64,000 nucleotides of DNA from NCBI GenBank assembly GCA_026537415.1, contig JAFNMF010000030.1, positions 186,001 through 250,000 on the forward strand, written 5' to 3'. Numbering within the stretch: the stretch's first letter is position 1; each line of letters opens with the position of its first letter. Positions 52,436 to 61,201 of this stretch are shown one piece after another. Under the pieces are notes generated by a model. It made no database searches, was not told the origin of the DNA, and was given only the letters and a program-made list of their open reading frames with translations. The translations under genes and the position numbers were made by a program. The stretch comes from Acetobacteraceae bacterium B3987. Its GTDB lineage: Bacteria > Pseudomonadota > Alphaproteobacteria > Acetobacterales > Acetobacteraceae.

Positions 52436-52451
52436 CAAGGCCTATTCAATA
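52436..52451 (+). promoter_or_regulatory. flgE-like element upstream of flgK
   Basis: CAAGGCCTATTCAATA resembles the CAAGGCTATTCAATA that forms the left arm of the flgE repeat, with one inserted base. No good second arm is visible. It lies 130 bases before the flgK start. Confidence 0.4.
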
Positions 52452-52583
52452 AATACAGGCTTTGCATTTAACTTCCCTTAAACTCAGAGCCTTAGAGTGA
52501 GGTTTGGATGAAGTCGCTGGACCATCATCCAGACGTGTCTGGCCATCAGGCCAGTCCCTCACTCCGGGAGAAAGACTGAAACC

Positions 52584-54125
52584 ATGGATCTTGGCCTGTC
52601 CCTCAATATCGCCACGTCCGGTCTCAAGACAATTGAGAACGCGCTTTCCACAGCATCCAACAATGTCACCAATGCGTCCACGCCGGGTTATGTTTCAGAA
52701 ACCGCCAACACATCCTCCACCGTCGTCTCCGGTATAGGCGTTGGCACAACGTCAGTCGGCAACCGGCTGAACATCTCCAAACCTCTTCAGGATGCGTTGT
52801 ACCAGCAGAATGCCCGTGTCTCCGGGCTGACAGCGACCAGCAACTCCCTTGCTGCCGTTTCTGCCGTGCAAGGAACAACCACGGGCTCTGATGGGGCCAA
52901 TACCATTGGCACACTGACCAACAATCTCCAGAATGTCAGCACGGCGTTCATCAGTCTCTCCAACACACCGCAGAATAGCGCATCACAACAGGGGGTGATT
53001 TCCGCTGCACAGACTCTTGTCAGCAACATTCATACCCTCTCCTCGGTCTATCAGGCCCAGCGGCAGAGCGCACAGGATGCCGTCACCAGTACGGTATCCG
53101 GCATCAATACCGACCTGACCACAATCGGGCAGCTTTCCCAACAGATCATGCTAGCCCGCAGCTCCCACGCTGATACGGCAGACCTCGCTAACAAACGTCT
53201 AGAAGCCATGCAGAGCCTCTCCAGCAAGCTAGGTGTCACATTCACTGAGAAACCTAATGGAGACATGCAGGTTACCACACAGGACGGCACACGCCTGCCG
53301 ACCCGGCCGGACCAGCTTGGCCTTTCCAACGAGCAGTTCTTGGCCCCTAGCTCAACATGGCCTCTCTCTACAAAATCTACAGCCAGCCTGACACCCAGCA
53401 TGTACCATGCCACGGATGGCAGCGACCAAGGTGTATCGGGCATCATGCTGGCCGGAAAAGACATCACCTCCCATCTGACGGATGGAACGCTCGGGGCCAA
53501 CTTGACCCTGCGGGACTCGACCTATCCGCAGATGCAGGCGCAGCTTGATTCCTTCTCCTACACGCTCATCAACCGCTTTAACGCTGCGGGCGTGCCCCTC
53601 TTCACCAATGGCAGCACGCAATCTCTCTCCAGCGATCCGACAAAAACGGCACCGGCAGGGCTGGTTGGGCTTTCCTCCCAACTCGCCGTCTCTGACACCT
53701 ATCAAAAGACCCCATCCCTGCTGACAGCAAACGGCACGGACAGCAGCACCCTTGCCAATGCCGTGCTGAGCAAGGCCATGAGTGGAAATCAGGACGCTAC
53801 ATCCGGGGCACTGGCTGCGCCATCCTCCGCCCTCGGACCGGACGGCACACAGGCCACGGGCTATGATGGAACGCAAAGCCTTGTCCAGCTGGCAACATCC
53901 CTCACTACCAGTCAGGCAGGGGTCATCAGCCAGACCAGCAGCACCCTCTCCACAGCCACATCCATACAGACCTCCCTTTCAACCAAGGTGTCCTCTGTTT
54001 CCGGTGTGGACATCAACAGCCAGATGGCAGCCATCGTGGCCCTGAAAAACTCTTATTCGGCCAATGCCAAGGTCGTCTCCATGGTGCAATCCATGTTCAG
54101 CACATTGCTGGATGCCGTTCACTGA
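52584..54125 (+). CDS. flgK: hook-filament junction protein FlgK
   Basis: 513 residues. The N-terminus is the FlgK D0 helix (IATSGLKTIENALSTASNNV, then TNASTPGYVSETANTSS) and the C-terminus has DINSQMAAIVALKNSYSANA followed by KVVSMVQSMFSTLLDAV. FlgK is the first junction protein between hook and filament. A GGGAGA lies upstream of the ATG. A hairpin separates it from flgL. Confidence 0.95.
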   Translation: MDLGLSLNIATSGLKTIENALSTASNNVTNASTPGYVSETANTSSTVVSGIGVGTTSVGNRLNISKPLQDALYQQNARVSGLTATSNSLAAVSAVQGTTTGSDGANTIGTLTNNLQNVSTAFISLSNTPQNSASQQGVISAAQTLVSNIHTLSSVYQAQRQSAQDAVTSTVSGINTDLTTIGQLSQQIMLARSSHADTADLANKRLEAMQSLSSKLGVTFTEKPNGDMQVTTQDGTRLPTRPDQLGLSNEQFLAPSSTWPLSTKSTASLTPSMYHATDGSDQGVSGIMLAGKDITSHLTDGTLGANLTLRDSTYPQMQAQLDSFSYTLINRFNAAGVPLFTNGSTQSLSSDPTKTAPAGLVGLSSQLAVSDTYQKTPSLLTANGTDSSTLANAVLSKAMSGNQDATSGALAAPSSALGPDGTQATGYDGTQSLVQLATSLTTSQAGVISQTSSTLSTATSIQTSLSTKVSSVSGVDINSQMAAIVALKNSYSANAKVVSMVQSMFSTLLDAVH

Positions 54126-54129
54126 CAGC

Positions 54130-54154
54130 CTGCCCGGCCCTAAAAGCCGGGCAG
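54130..54154 (+). terminator. hairpin between flgK and flgL
   Basis: CTGCCCGGC (54130-54138) pairs with GCCGGGCAG (54146-54154). There is no T run directly after it, so it may attenuate or process the flgK-flgL transcript rather than stop it. Confidence 0.5.
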
Positions 54155-54207
54155 ACACTGCCTAATTTTCCCTTCCCACCCCACAACCCGCACAGGAGTG
54201 CAGCCCC

Positions 54208-55293
54208 ATGAGCATGAATGTCAGCCAGTATGGTGCCGCCGGCGTAAATCTGATTCTCAATTCAGGCATCAAGCAGATTGAGTCCGAGCAGGCAGATATT
54301 GCGTGGCAGACCTCACAGGGGACCACATCCTCCAGCATTGCCGGACTGGGCAGTGACCAGCAAACCATCCTGTCCCTCAGCCCCAAGCTGGCGGAACTAA
54401 ATGGCTATCAAGACAATATCTCTTCCGTACAGAACCGCCTGTCCCTCAGCTCTACAGCTCTCAAGCAAGTGACAGACCTTGCACAATCCCTCAATACCCA
54501 GCTGCTAGGAATGCTCTCCTCAGAAGGCAGCACCAGCACGGCCACATCCACCGCAGCCGATAGCGCACGGACGGGCCTGGGTAGTCTGGGAACAATCCTC
54601 AACACCTCTGACGGAAACGGCTTCATCTTTGCAGGGCAGAACACATCCACAGCCCCTGTCACGTCACCATCAACACTCAGCAGCAGCACGCTGGCACGTA
54701 CCATTTCCGGCCTCGTTTCTGGACTGAATGGCAGCAACAGTAACGAGATATTCAATCAGGCCACGACCGCCAGTGCGGATAACAGTGCTGGCATGAGCGT
54801 GTTCTCCCAAGCTCTGTCCCAACCCGCCGATCAGGCCGGTCGCCTCCAATCCTCAGCCATCACCGGGCCGGATGGTTCCAGCACCCAGACAGGACCAGTC
54901 GCCACGGAGGGAGGACAAGCCAGCAGCACCTCCACCGGTTCCCCCATACGAGACCTCATGCGGGACATGATGATTATGACCTCCATGAAAGGGATGGATG
55001 CGACCACACCTGGCTTTACCAGCCTTGTCCGCCAGCTGCACGACTCATTGGGGACAACGACCAATCAGCTCATCGACATGAACACCAGCGTCGGCGTGAC
55101 ACAGAACACCCTGACCCGCCAGCAAGGGATTTATTCCAGCCTCCAGCTGATGGTGAAGGAACAGCTCTCTAACGGTCTGAACGTCAATCTTGCTGAGGTA
55201 GCGTCACGGTCTTCTGACCTCAGCATCCAACTAAAAGCGTCTTTCTCTCTCATCGCCGACACCAAAAACATGTCACTGGCCGATTATCTCTGA
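54208..55293 (+). CDS. flgL: hook-filament junction protein FlgL
   Basis: 361 residues of flagellin-like design. N-terminal helices (AGVNLILNSGIKQIESEQAD; AELNGYQDNISSVQNRLSLS) and a C-terminal helix (MVKEQLSNGLNVNLAEVASR) flank a Ser/Thr-rich centre. It lies 82 bases after flgK, the normal order. FlgL is the last junction layer before flagellin. AGGAG precedes the ATG. It lacks the flagellin N-terminus seen at 61.1 kb, which supports FlgL rather than a second flagellin. Confidence 0.92.
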   Translation: MSMNVSQYGAAGVNLILNSGIKQIESEQADIAWQTSQGTTSSSIAGLGSDQQTILSLSPKLAELNGYQDNISSVQNRLSLSSTALKQVTDLAQSLNTQLLGMLSSEGSTSTATSTAADSARTGLGSLGTILNTSDGNGFIFAGQNTSTAPVTSPSTLSSSTLARTISGLVSGLNGSNSNEIFNQATTASADNSAGMSVFSQALSQPADQAGRLQSSAITGPDGSSTQTGPVATEGGQASSTSTGSPIRDLMRDMMIMTSMKGMDATTPGFTSLVRQLHDSLGTTTNQLIDMNTSVGVTQNTLTRQQGIYSSLQLMVKEQLSNGLNVNLAEVASRSSDLSIQLKASFSLIADTKNMSLADYL

Positions 55294-55320
55294 TTCCTAC
55301 CCCACATGGGTACATGAAGG

Positions 55321-55365
55321 CGGGCCATTCACCACTTATGCTGGTGAGTGGCCCGTTTGCATTTA
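55321..55365 (+). terminator. terminator after flgL
   Basis: CGGGCCATTCACCA (55321-55334) pairs with TGGTGAGTGGCCCG (55342-55355) with one G-U pair, followed by TTTGCATTT. Confidence 0.7.
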
Positions 55366-55535
55366 TGGAAAATAAGGCAAGTTTTACATAGAATCTTTCT
55401 ACCGCTCGTCTCAGTGTAAACCTTAAAACGCAACTGTCTGGACCCGGATAAAGCCCAAGAAAATGGCTACTCCATTCCAGAGAACATCCATGAAACACGG
55501 ATGTTCAGCCGTAATAAATTATTATGGAGACAGTT

Positions 55536-56537
55536 ATGAGCGACAGTAAAAAAGAGCAGCATAATCTTAGTACATCCATTCCGCACGACACGATACTCTC
55601 TGCCTACCGCCAGATGAGAACAATCCGTGCCTTTGAGGACCGCCTGCACCACGATTACAAAACGGGTACTGTACCCGGCTTTGCCCATCTTTATGCCGGA
55701 CAGGAAGCGACAGCCGTAGGCATCTGTAGCCACCTGACAGAGCAGGACCAGATTGCCAGTACACATCGTGGGCATGGTCACTCCATCGCCAAAGGTGTGG
55801 ATGTCATAGCCATGATGAAAGAAATTTACGGACGGCAGGGCGGCATCTGTCATGGCAAGGGTGGTTCCATGCATATTGCAGACCTGAGTAAAGGTATGTT
55901 GGGTGCCAATGGTATTCTAGGAGCAGGTGCCCCCTTGGCCTGCGGTGCTGCCCTTGCGGACAAGCTGGAAGGCAAAGGACATGTCGCCATCGTCTTTGGT
56001 GGTGATGGTGGCGTGAATGAAGGGGCCGTGCTGGAAAGCATGAACCTCGCCAGTGTCTGGAAACTGCCTCTGATGTTCGTTGTGGAGCATAACGGCTATG
56101 CCCAGTCCACACCGCAGCAAAGAACAACATCTGTCAGCAATTATGAAGACCGCGCCAAAGGCTTCGGCATGGCATCTGCAACAGTTGACGGGCTGGACTT
56201 CTTTGCCATGTACAAAACCGCAGGCGAACTCATCCAGAAAATGCGTGACGGACATGGCCCTGTCCTCCTGGAGTGCCGGACTGTCCGTTTCTATGGCCAT
56301 TTCGAGGGAGACAGCCAAGTCTATCGCCCCGCTGGAGAAGTAGAAAACGCCCGGAAGCACCGTGATTGCCTGAAGCTGTTCGTAGAATCGGCCCAAAAAA
56401 TGGGCATCAGCCCGAAAGAGCTGAAACAGGTGGATCATGAAGTAGCGGAACTGATCGACAGAGCAGTGCAGGAAGCTCTCAAAGCTCCTCATCCTGCCCT
56501 CAGTGAACTCCATGACGGCGTGTACGTCTCCTACTAA
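55536..56537 (+). CDS. acoA: TPP-dependent dehydrogenase E1 alpha (acetoin/pyruvate type)
   Basis: 333 residues from the ATG at 55536, which has GGAG six bases upstream. It binds thiamine diphosphate through GDGGVNEGAVLESMNLASVW and the closing EHNGYAQSTP. The opening RQMRTIRAFEDRLHHDY and GFAHLYAGQEATAVG, and the STHRGHGHSIAKGVD segment, look more like acetoin dehydrogenase AcoA than PdhA. With the E1 beta subunit it would decarboxylate acetoin or a 2-oxo acid. A 7-bp inverted repeat (AACATCC/GGATGTT) lies just upstream. No E2 or E3 gene is in the window. Confidence 0.88.
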   Translation: MSDSKKEQHNLSTSIPHDTILSAYRQMRTIRAFEDRLHHDYKTGTVPGFAHLYAGQEATAVGICSHLTEQDQIASTHRGHGHSIAKGVDVIAMMKEIYGRQGGICHGKGGSMHIADLSKGMLGANGILGAGAPLACGAALADKLEGKGHVAIVFGGDGGVNEGAVLESMNLASVWKLPLMFVVEHNGYAQSTPQQRTTSVSNYEDRAKGFGMASATVDGLDFFAMYKTAGELIQKMRDGHGPVLLECRTVRFYGHFEGDSQVYRPAGEVENARKHRDCLKLFVESAQKMGISPKELKQVDHEVAELIDRAVQEALKAPHPALSELHDGVYVSY

Positions 56538-56563
56538 AAAGATCATTTAAAGGACCATCAGCC

Positions 56564-57577
56564 ATGACAAGACATATCACCCTGAAATCGGCCCTCAATG
56601 AAGCTCTGGATCAGGAAATGGCCAGAGACCCAAAACTCCTCATTTTTGGTCAGGATACTGCTGGCGGTATTGATGCCGGTGGCGTCGCTGATTCCTGGGG
56701 CGGTGTATTGGGTGTCACCAAAGGGCTGTATACGAAATACGGCAACCGGGTAATTGATACTCCCCCAACAGAGATGGCCTATGTCGGTGCTGCCGTTGGG
56801 GCTGCCCTTGCCGGTGTGCCCGTGGTCGCAGAGGTGCCCTTCATCGACTTCATGGGCGTCTGTTTCGACCAGCTTCTCAATCAGGCCGCCAAGATACGCT
56901 ACATGTTCGGTGGGACGGCCGAGATACCGCTCGTCATCCGTACAATGGTCGGGGCCGGAATCAATGGTGCAGCCCAGCACTCCCAGATGCTAACCGCCAT
57001 GTTCACCCACATCCCCGGCCTGAAGGTCGTCTGCCCCAGCACCCCCTATGATGCAAAAGGCCTGATGATTGAAGCCATTCGGGACAAAGACCCCGTCATT
57101 TTCTGCGAACCGAAATTTCTTTACGACACATCCGGCTCTGTTCCTGCGGAGCCATATACCATCCCCTTCAGACAGGCGCAGGTCGCTAAAGAAGGGCATG
57201 ATGTATCCATCGTCACTTATGGACCAATGGTGCCAAGGGCTTTGGACGCAGCCAGCCAACTGAAACAGAAAAACATCAATGCGGAAGTCATAGACCTGCG
57301 CACACTCTCCCCGCTAGACCTTGCCACTGTGCTGAAATCGGTCAGAAAAACCGGACGGCTGGTTGCCGCTGACGAAGCCCATCCCCGTTGCAACATAGCC
57401 ACGGACATCATCGCACAGGTGACAGAGCAGTGCTTCTCGTCTCTCAAATCTGCCCCGCAGATGGTCAGTGCGCCGCACACGCCTGTTCCCTTCTCTCCGG
57501 TTCTGGAGAAAGCCTACATCCCCGGAGCAGAAGACATCATCACGGCCGTTACCAAAGCGATAATACCCCATTCATGA
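56564..57577 (+). CDS. acoB: TPP-dependent dehydrogenase E1 beta
   Basis: 337 residues. ITLKSALNEALDQEMARDPK, the IDTPPTEMAYVGAAVGAALA segment and the late DLRTLSPLDLATVLKSVRKT and RLVAADEAHPRCNIATDIIA are typical of E1 beta/transketolase C-terminal domains. It supplies the other half of the active site to the alpha subunit, 26 bases upstream; AAAGGA precedes its ATG. The pair probably needs an E2 and lipoamide dehydrogenase encoded elsewhere. Confidence 0.9.
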   Translation: MTRHITLKSALNEALDQEMARDPKLLIFGQDTAGGIDAGGVADSWGGVLGVTKGLYTKYGNRVIDTPPTEMAYVGAAVGAALAGVPVVAEVPFIDFMGVCFDQLLNQAAKIRYMFGGTAEIPLVIRTMVGAGINGAAQHSQMLTAMFTHIPGLKVVCPSTPYDAKGLMIEAIRDKDPVIFCEPKFLYDTSGSVPAEPYTIPFRQAQVAKEGHDVSIVTYGPMVPRALDAASQLKQKNINAEVIDLRTLSPLDLATVLKSVRKTGRLVAADEAHPRCNIATDIIAQVTEQCFSSLKSAPQMVSAPHTPVPFSPVLEKAYIPGAEDIITAVTKAIIPHS

Positions 57578-57587
57578 GGAACCATCT

Positions 57588-57618
57588 CCTGCCCTGTACC
57601 CGTCCAGTACAGGGCAGG
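57588..57618 (+). terminator. hairpin after acoB
   Basis: CCTGCCCTGTAC (57588-57599) pairs perfectly with GTACAGGGCAGG (57607-57618). No T run follows, so it may protect the mRNA end or weaken read-through to the next gene. Confidence 0.55.
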
Positions 57619-57653
57619 CTGCTTATCCCCGGAAACAATCAGAGAGATGACAC

Positions 57654-58085
57654 ATGAGCAGCACCCCTTATAAAAATCAGGCCACAATCACACTGGCCGC
57701 CGCTAATGCCCTCATCCAGAACGTCCTGGACGCTGGTCAGGCTCAGGGACTGGCTCTTTCTGTCGCCGTGACAGATGCAAGCGGGCATCTTCAAGCCTTC
57801 GGCAGGGATAACCTCGCCGCCTTTCTAACAATCGATATCTCCCAGGACAAAGCCTGGACGGCCTGTTCATTCGGGCAGCCCACGCATGTCTGGAACCAGT
57901 TGGTGCAAGACCCTCACATGGCTCCCATAGCTGGTCGGGCACGGCTGGTCGCCGTGGGAGGTGGAATCCCCATCATCGCAGATGGTCAGGTCATCGGGGG
58001 GCTTGGGGTTTCGGGCGGTACGCATGAACAGGACCGCCGCATAGCCGAACAGGCCCTGAAGAATCTAGGTTTCACTCTTCCCTAA
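57654..58085 (+). CDS. GlcG/HbpS-family protein
   Basis: 143 residues, the normal size of GlcG/HbpS (DUF336). Typical stretches are ALSVAVTDASGHLQAFGRDN, VAVGGGIPIIADGQVIGGLG and VSGGTHEQDRRIAEQALKNL. Members bind haem or a small ligand and often accompany oxidoreductase or diol-degradation genes. Position after acoAB suggests a link with that pathway. AGAGAG precedes the ATG. The substrate is unknown. Confidence 0.85.
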   Translation: MSSTPYKNQATITLAAANALIQNVLDAGQAQGLALSVAVTDASGHLQAFGRDNLAAFLTIDISQDKAWTACSFGQPTHVWNQLVQDPHMAPIAGRARLVAVGGGIPIIADGQVIGGLGVSGGTHEQDRRIAEQALKNLGFTLP

Positions 58086-58099
58086 AAATACCCCGGACG

Positions 58100-58122
58100 A
58101 GGCCGGAATGATATCCCGGCCT
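58100..58122 (+). terminator. hairpin after the GlcG-like gene
   Basis: AGGCCGG (58100-58106) pairs with CCGGCCT (58116-58122), and TTG follows. It separates the metabolic genes from the GT8 pair. Three GTTAC units (58158-58172) lie just upstream of the next start. Confidence 0.45.
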
Positions 58123-58190
58123 TGTTGCCGAAAGGCCTGTTCGAATAAAAGAAGGGTTACGTTACCGTTACCGCAGACAGGAACCCTCCA

Positions 58191-59099
58191 ATGCCTCACA
58201 TAACTATTGCCATAGGCTTGAGAGAAAATAATCTAATCCCTGCTCTGGTCTCCATAAAGTCAATACTCACTGCAACCCGGAACAAACAGGCTCTGTCTTT
58301 TGCCATCTTTCATGATGGTATCAACGAGTCGATGACTAATCTGATGAAGATGGTTCTATCCTCCTTCGAGGTAGAATTTTCCCTCATCAACATGCCCCGC
58401 ATCCTTTCCGGCTTTACATATAAAGACATCATCTGCGAGTACCTGCTCTACCCCCTCCTCATTCCCCAATATTTCACAACACGGGATTTCATACTGAGCA
58501 TTGGAGCAGGCTCTCTAGTACGGGGGGATGTTCTGTCCCTGCTGGAACAATTCCCCACCGACAAGAAAATCGGGGCGGTCCATTGCATGTACCATGCCCA
58601 TACGGACCTTGACCGCTTTCATAACCTGACCGACACGGCTCGAACTGTTCTCCATATGGAAAACACAGACCGTTACTTCAGCCGCAATCTGCTTCTTTTC
58701 AACAGAAAAACCATCTCCACAGAAGAAAGTCAGGCCTGTATCCAGCTATTGGACGAAGCATGGCATACCAAAGATGAAGCCATTCTGAACTATCTCTTTC
58801 AGAATTCGCTGCATCTGTTCCCTCAACAATGGAACTTCCAGATGCCTCTCTTCTCGGAACCTAATGAAGCCTTTGCCCCTTCCTGCCGTCAGGCCATTGC
58901 CGAGAGCCGACACGACATCAAACTTGGCCAATTTTCCAGCTTCCTCAACCCGGATGACATGGATGCCGCTCTAAAACAGACCAACAATCTTGTTCGAGAA
59001 TACAAAAAGACGGCTCTCGTCATCATGAAGACTATTCAAAACACACTGGGCCCCTCTCTTTTCGACCCCATGTGGACAAAACTGGAAAAGATCATCTAA
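58191..59099 (+). CDS. GT8-like protein that has lost the DXD motif
   Basis: 302 residues. It aligns along its length with the next gene: TIAIGLRENNLIPALVSIKS against PIVMSLDKAYVIPAIATIRS, KKIGAVHCMYHAHT against KKIGAVRCFFRNTI, LHLFPQQWNFQMPLF against VHFFSARWNFAMTFV. Where the partner has FFLDADLIVTGDIL, this copy has ILSIGAGSLVRGDVL, so both metal-binding aspartates are gone; FNAGLMLFN has also become FSRNLLLFN. It is probably not a normal catalyst. It could serve as a partner or activator of its neighbour, or be decaying. The frame itself is intact. Confidence 0.8.
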   Translation: MPHITIAIGLRENNLIPALVSIKSILTATRNKQALSFAIFHDGINESMTNLMKMVLSSFEVEFSLINMPRILSGFTYKDIICEYLLYPLLIPQYFTTRDFILSIGAGSLVRGDVLSLLEQFPTDKKIGAVHCMYHAHTDLDRFHNLTDTARTVLHMENTDRYFSRNLLLFNRKTISTEESQACIQLLDEAWHTKDEAILNYLFQNSLHLFPQQWNFQMPLFSEPNEAFAPSCRQAIAESRHDIKLGQFSSFLNPDDMDAALKQTNNLVREYKKTALVIMKTIQNTLGPSLFDPMWTKLEKII

Positions 59100-59140
59100 C
59101 CCCCTCCCCGAGGTCATTGCACTGTCAGGTTACTACCACC

Positions 59141-60088
59141 ATGAAGACCGTCCCCATCGTCATGTCTCTAGACAAGGCTTATGTCATCCCCGCCATTGCT
59201 ACGATACGGTCCGTACTTGACTCAGTATCTGATAAAAATCGCATATCATTCGTCATATTTCACAAAGAATTAGACCCCTTCACCATCAACGTGATGACAT
59301 CCTTGGTCAATGAGGCTGGTGGTACGATAGCCTTTATGAAGGTCCAGCATCATTTTGCGGAGTACCAACTCGCTAACGAGGAAATGTACTATGCGTTGCT
59401 CATACCGAGCCTGATGAAAGACTCTGAATTTGTTTTCTTCTTAGATGCCGATTTGATCGTAACCGGAGACATTCTCTCTCTCATCCACGAACTACCAAAA
59501 AACAAAAAGATCGGTGCTGTCCGCTGTTTCTTCCGCAACACGATTCTTCCCGATCACGTACCACCTGTCATGCATGAGCTGACGCTTCAGACCGGACTAA
59601 AAGACACTCGTCGCTATTTCAACGCTGGCCTCATGCTCTTCAACATGAAGAACATAACCCAATGGGACAGTAACCTCAGTTTCCAGCTCATCACAAAACG
59701 CTGGGAGGGACATGCCGAGAGCATTCTCAACGTTGTGTTCCACGATTCCGTGCATTTTTTCTCAGCTCGCTGGAACTTCGCCATGACCTTCGTCTTCGAA
59801 ATGGCCATGCCCTTCCAACCGGATGTGCAAGACGATGTCGATGAAAGCCGGAAGAACATTCAGGTGCAGCATTTCTTGTTTGTATCCAAACCGTGGCATA
59901 CCGATCATAGCAAACTGCTGGACGTAGCCGGATGCCCGGAACTCACACAGTACCTTCAGGATTACAAAGACATCCTACGCAACACCATGAACGATGTGGC
60001 CAACCGGGCATCCCGCTTTTTCTGCGGCCCCTCATGGCAAGCTATGGAACATTACCTAAGTCCTGAGGACAAAATCCAGCTATCATAA
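59141..60088 (+). CDS. glycosyltransferase family 8 protein
   Basis: 315 residues from the ATG at 59141, where the sequence similarity to the upstream gene begins. GT8 features: MKTVPIVMSLDKAYVIPAIA, the DXD site FVFFLDADLIVTGDILSLI, GAVRCFFRNT, YFNAGLMLFNM and the late VQHFLFVSKPWHTDH in place of the HFxGxxKPW motif. GT8 enzymes add glucose or galactose to lipopolysaccharide or proteins. The gene ends 84 bases from the convergent flagellin gene, so flagellin is an attractive but unproven target. Confidence 0.87.
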   Translation: MKTVPIVMSLDKAYVIPAIATIRSVLDSVSDKNRISFVIFHKELDPFTINVMTSLVNEAGGTIAFMKVQHHFAEYQLANEEMYYALLIPSLMKDSEFVFFLDADLIVTGDILSLIHELPKNKKIGAVRCFFRNTILPDHVPPVMHELTLQTGLKDTRRYFNAGLMLFNMKNITQWDSNLSFQLITKRWEGHAESILNVVFHDSVHFFSARWNFAMTFVFEMAMPFQPDVQDDVDESRKNIQVQHFLFVSKPWHTDHSKLLDVAGCPELTQYLQDYKDILRNTMNDVANRASRFFCGPSWQAMEHYLSPEDKIQLS

Positions 60089-60118
60089 AAAAACGCCACC
60101 GTGAAAACACGGTGGCGT
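60087..60118 (-). terminator. intrinsic terminator for flagellin
   Basis: On the minus strand ACGCCACCGTG-TTTT-CACGGTGGCGT (stem 60093-60103 with 60108-60118) is followed by seven T residues (60093-60087). An 11-bp perfect stem plus a T run makes a strong terminator for the flagellin mRNA. Confidence 0.85.
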
Positions 60119-60142
60119 CTGGCGCAGCTTTATCCAGGGACG

Positions 60143-60167
60143 CCGGCCCCGAAGGGCCGGACTTTTT
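60143..60167. terminator. CCGGCCC/GGGCCGG hairpin between GT8 and flagellin genes
   Basis: CCGGCCC (60143-60149) pairs with GGGCCGG (60154-60160). On the plus strand ACTTTTT follows, giving a terminator for the GT8 unit. On the minus strand the loop is TTCG, a very stable tetraloop, 12 bases after the flagellin stop. Confidence 0.7.
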
Positions 60168-60171
60168 CCTC

Positions 60172-61134
60172 TTACTGGAACAGGGAGAGGATGTTCTGAG
60201 ACTGACCATTGGCAATGGAGAGAGACTTGATGCCAAGGGACTGCTTGGTCTGCAGGGAGGTCAGCTTGGCGGACTCAGCAGACATGTCAGCATCTGTCAG
60301 GGCACCAGAAGCAGCCGTCAGGGAGTCGGAAGACTTCTGACCATAGGAGCTCATGGTGTCGATGGTCTGCTGGTTGGAACCCAGATCAGACGTAACGTTC
60401 GTCATGGCAACGATAGCCTTCTGAACACGCCCAACCATGGCAGCAACAGCATCCGTCGGGCTCTTACCAGCGTAAGCAAGGGACGTACCGGAAGAGCTTG
60501 TTGTCAGGAAGTTATTGGAGGTCGGGTCGGCCTCAGCCTGACCATTGCTTGTCAGACCCAGAACGTCGGTCAGCGTAGCCCCTGAACCACCAGTTGTAGC
60601 AGCAATCAGGCTGCCATAACCGGTCAGTGTCTGTGTATCACCCTGAAGACCTGTAACAAAGGTCAGGCTGTTGGAGGTGATGCCCAGGCTGGTGCTTGTG
60701 CTGGCAGCCGTACCACCAAACAGCAGGTTGATCCCCTTTGTTGTGGCGTTGCGAGCGATGGTGTCGATGCTCTTCATGTAGCCTGTCAGCTCTTTGTCGA
60801 GCTGGCCAAGGGAAGACTCGTTGCCCATGTTGTTACCAACAGTGGTAACAGCGTTCTGGACGTTCTGAAGGATGTTGATGATGCTGTTGGCAGCAGAGTT
60901 GGTGGAGCTGACAATCTGGGAAGCGTAGCTCAGACCATCATTAACAGCACTCTGACCGGCAATGTCACCACCGATCTGGGAGGAAATACCGAAAGCAGCC
61001 GGGTTATCGGAAGCGTTGGCAACTTTCTTACCAGTGGAGACGGCGTTTTCCGTCTTGGCCAGATCGCTCTGCGTGGTGTTCAGTGTTTCCAGAGCAACCA
61101 TTGAGGACTGGTTGGTATTGATAGAAAGACTCAT
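60172..61134 (-). CDS. fliC: flagellin
   Basis: 320 residues from the ATG at 61134, with AAGGAAAAAAGG upstream. N-terminal D0/D1 helices (MSLSINTNQSSMVALETLNT, then ENAVSTGKKVANASDNPAAF) and the C-terminal helix (SLGIKSLSIANGQSQNILSL) are canonical. The middle (about 130-240) is short and rich in Ser, Thr and Gly, leaving many possible O-glycosylation sites. It is the only flagellin in the window. It is transcribed alone and ends in a strong terminator. FlaF and the FlmG-like protein encoded elsewhere in the island probably act on it. Confidence 0.96.
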   Translation of the reverse strand: MSLSINTNQSSMVALETLNTTQSDLAKTENAVSTGKKVANASDNPAAFGISSQIGGDIAGQSAVNDGLSYASQIVSSTNSAANSIINILQNVQNAVTTVGNNMGNESSLGQLDKELTGYMKSIDTIARNATTKGINLLFGGTAASTSTSLGITSNSLTFVTGLQGDTQTLTGYGSLIAATTGGSGATLTDVLGLTSNGQAEADPTSNNFLTTSSSGTSLAYAGKSPTDAVAAMVGRVQKAIVAMTNVTSDLGSNQQTIDTMSSYGQKSSDSLTAASGALTDADMSAESAKLTSLQTKQSLGIKSLSIANGQSQNILSLFQ

Positions 61135-61201
61135 AGCCTTTTTTCCTTGTGCATCTGTATTAACAAGCAACGAACTCATCGTTGACAGATGGATAGAAAC
61201 A

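Noticed and set aside
53352-53876. 174-codon minus-strand frame
   Set aside because: Antisense to flgK with no ribosome site or recognisable domain.
54208-55293. FlgL considered as a second flagellin
   Set aside because: Its N-terminus lacks the flagellin pattern and it follows flgK directly, as flgL does.
58158-58172. Three GTTAC units as a possible repeat array
   Set aside because: Only three short units in a 5' leader, with no wider repeat structure. No CRISPR array was seen anywhere in the window.
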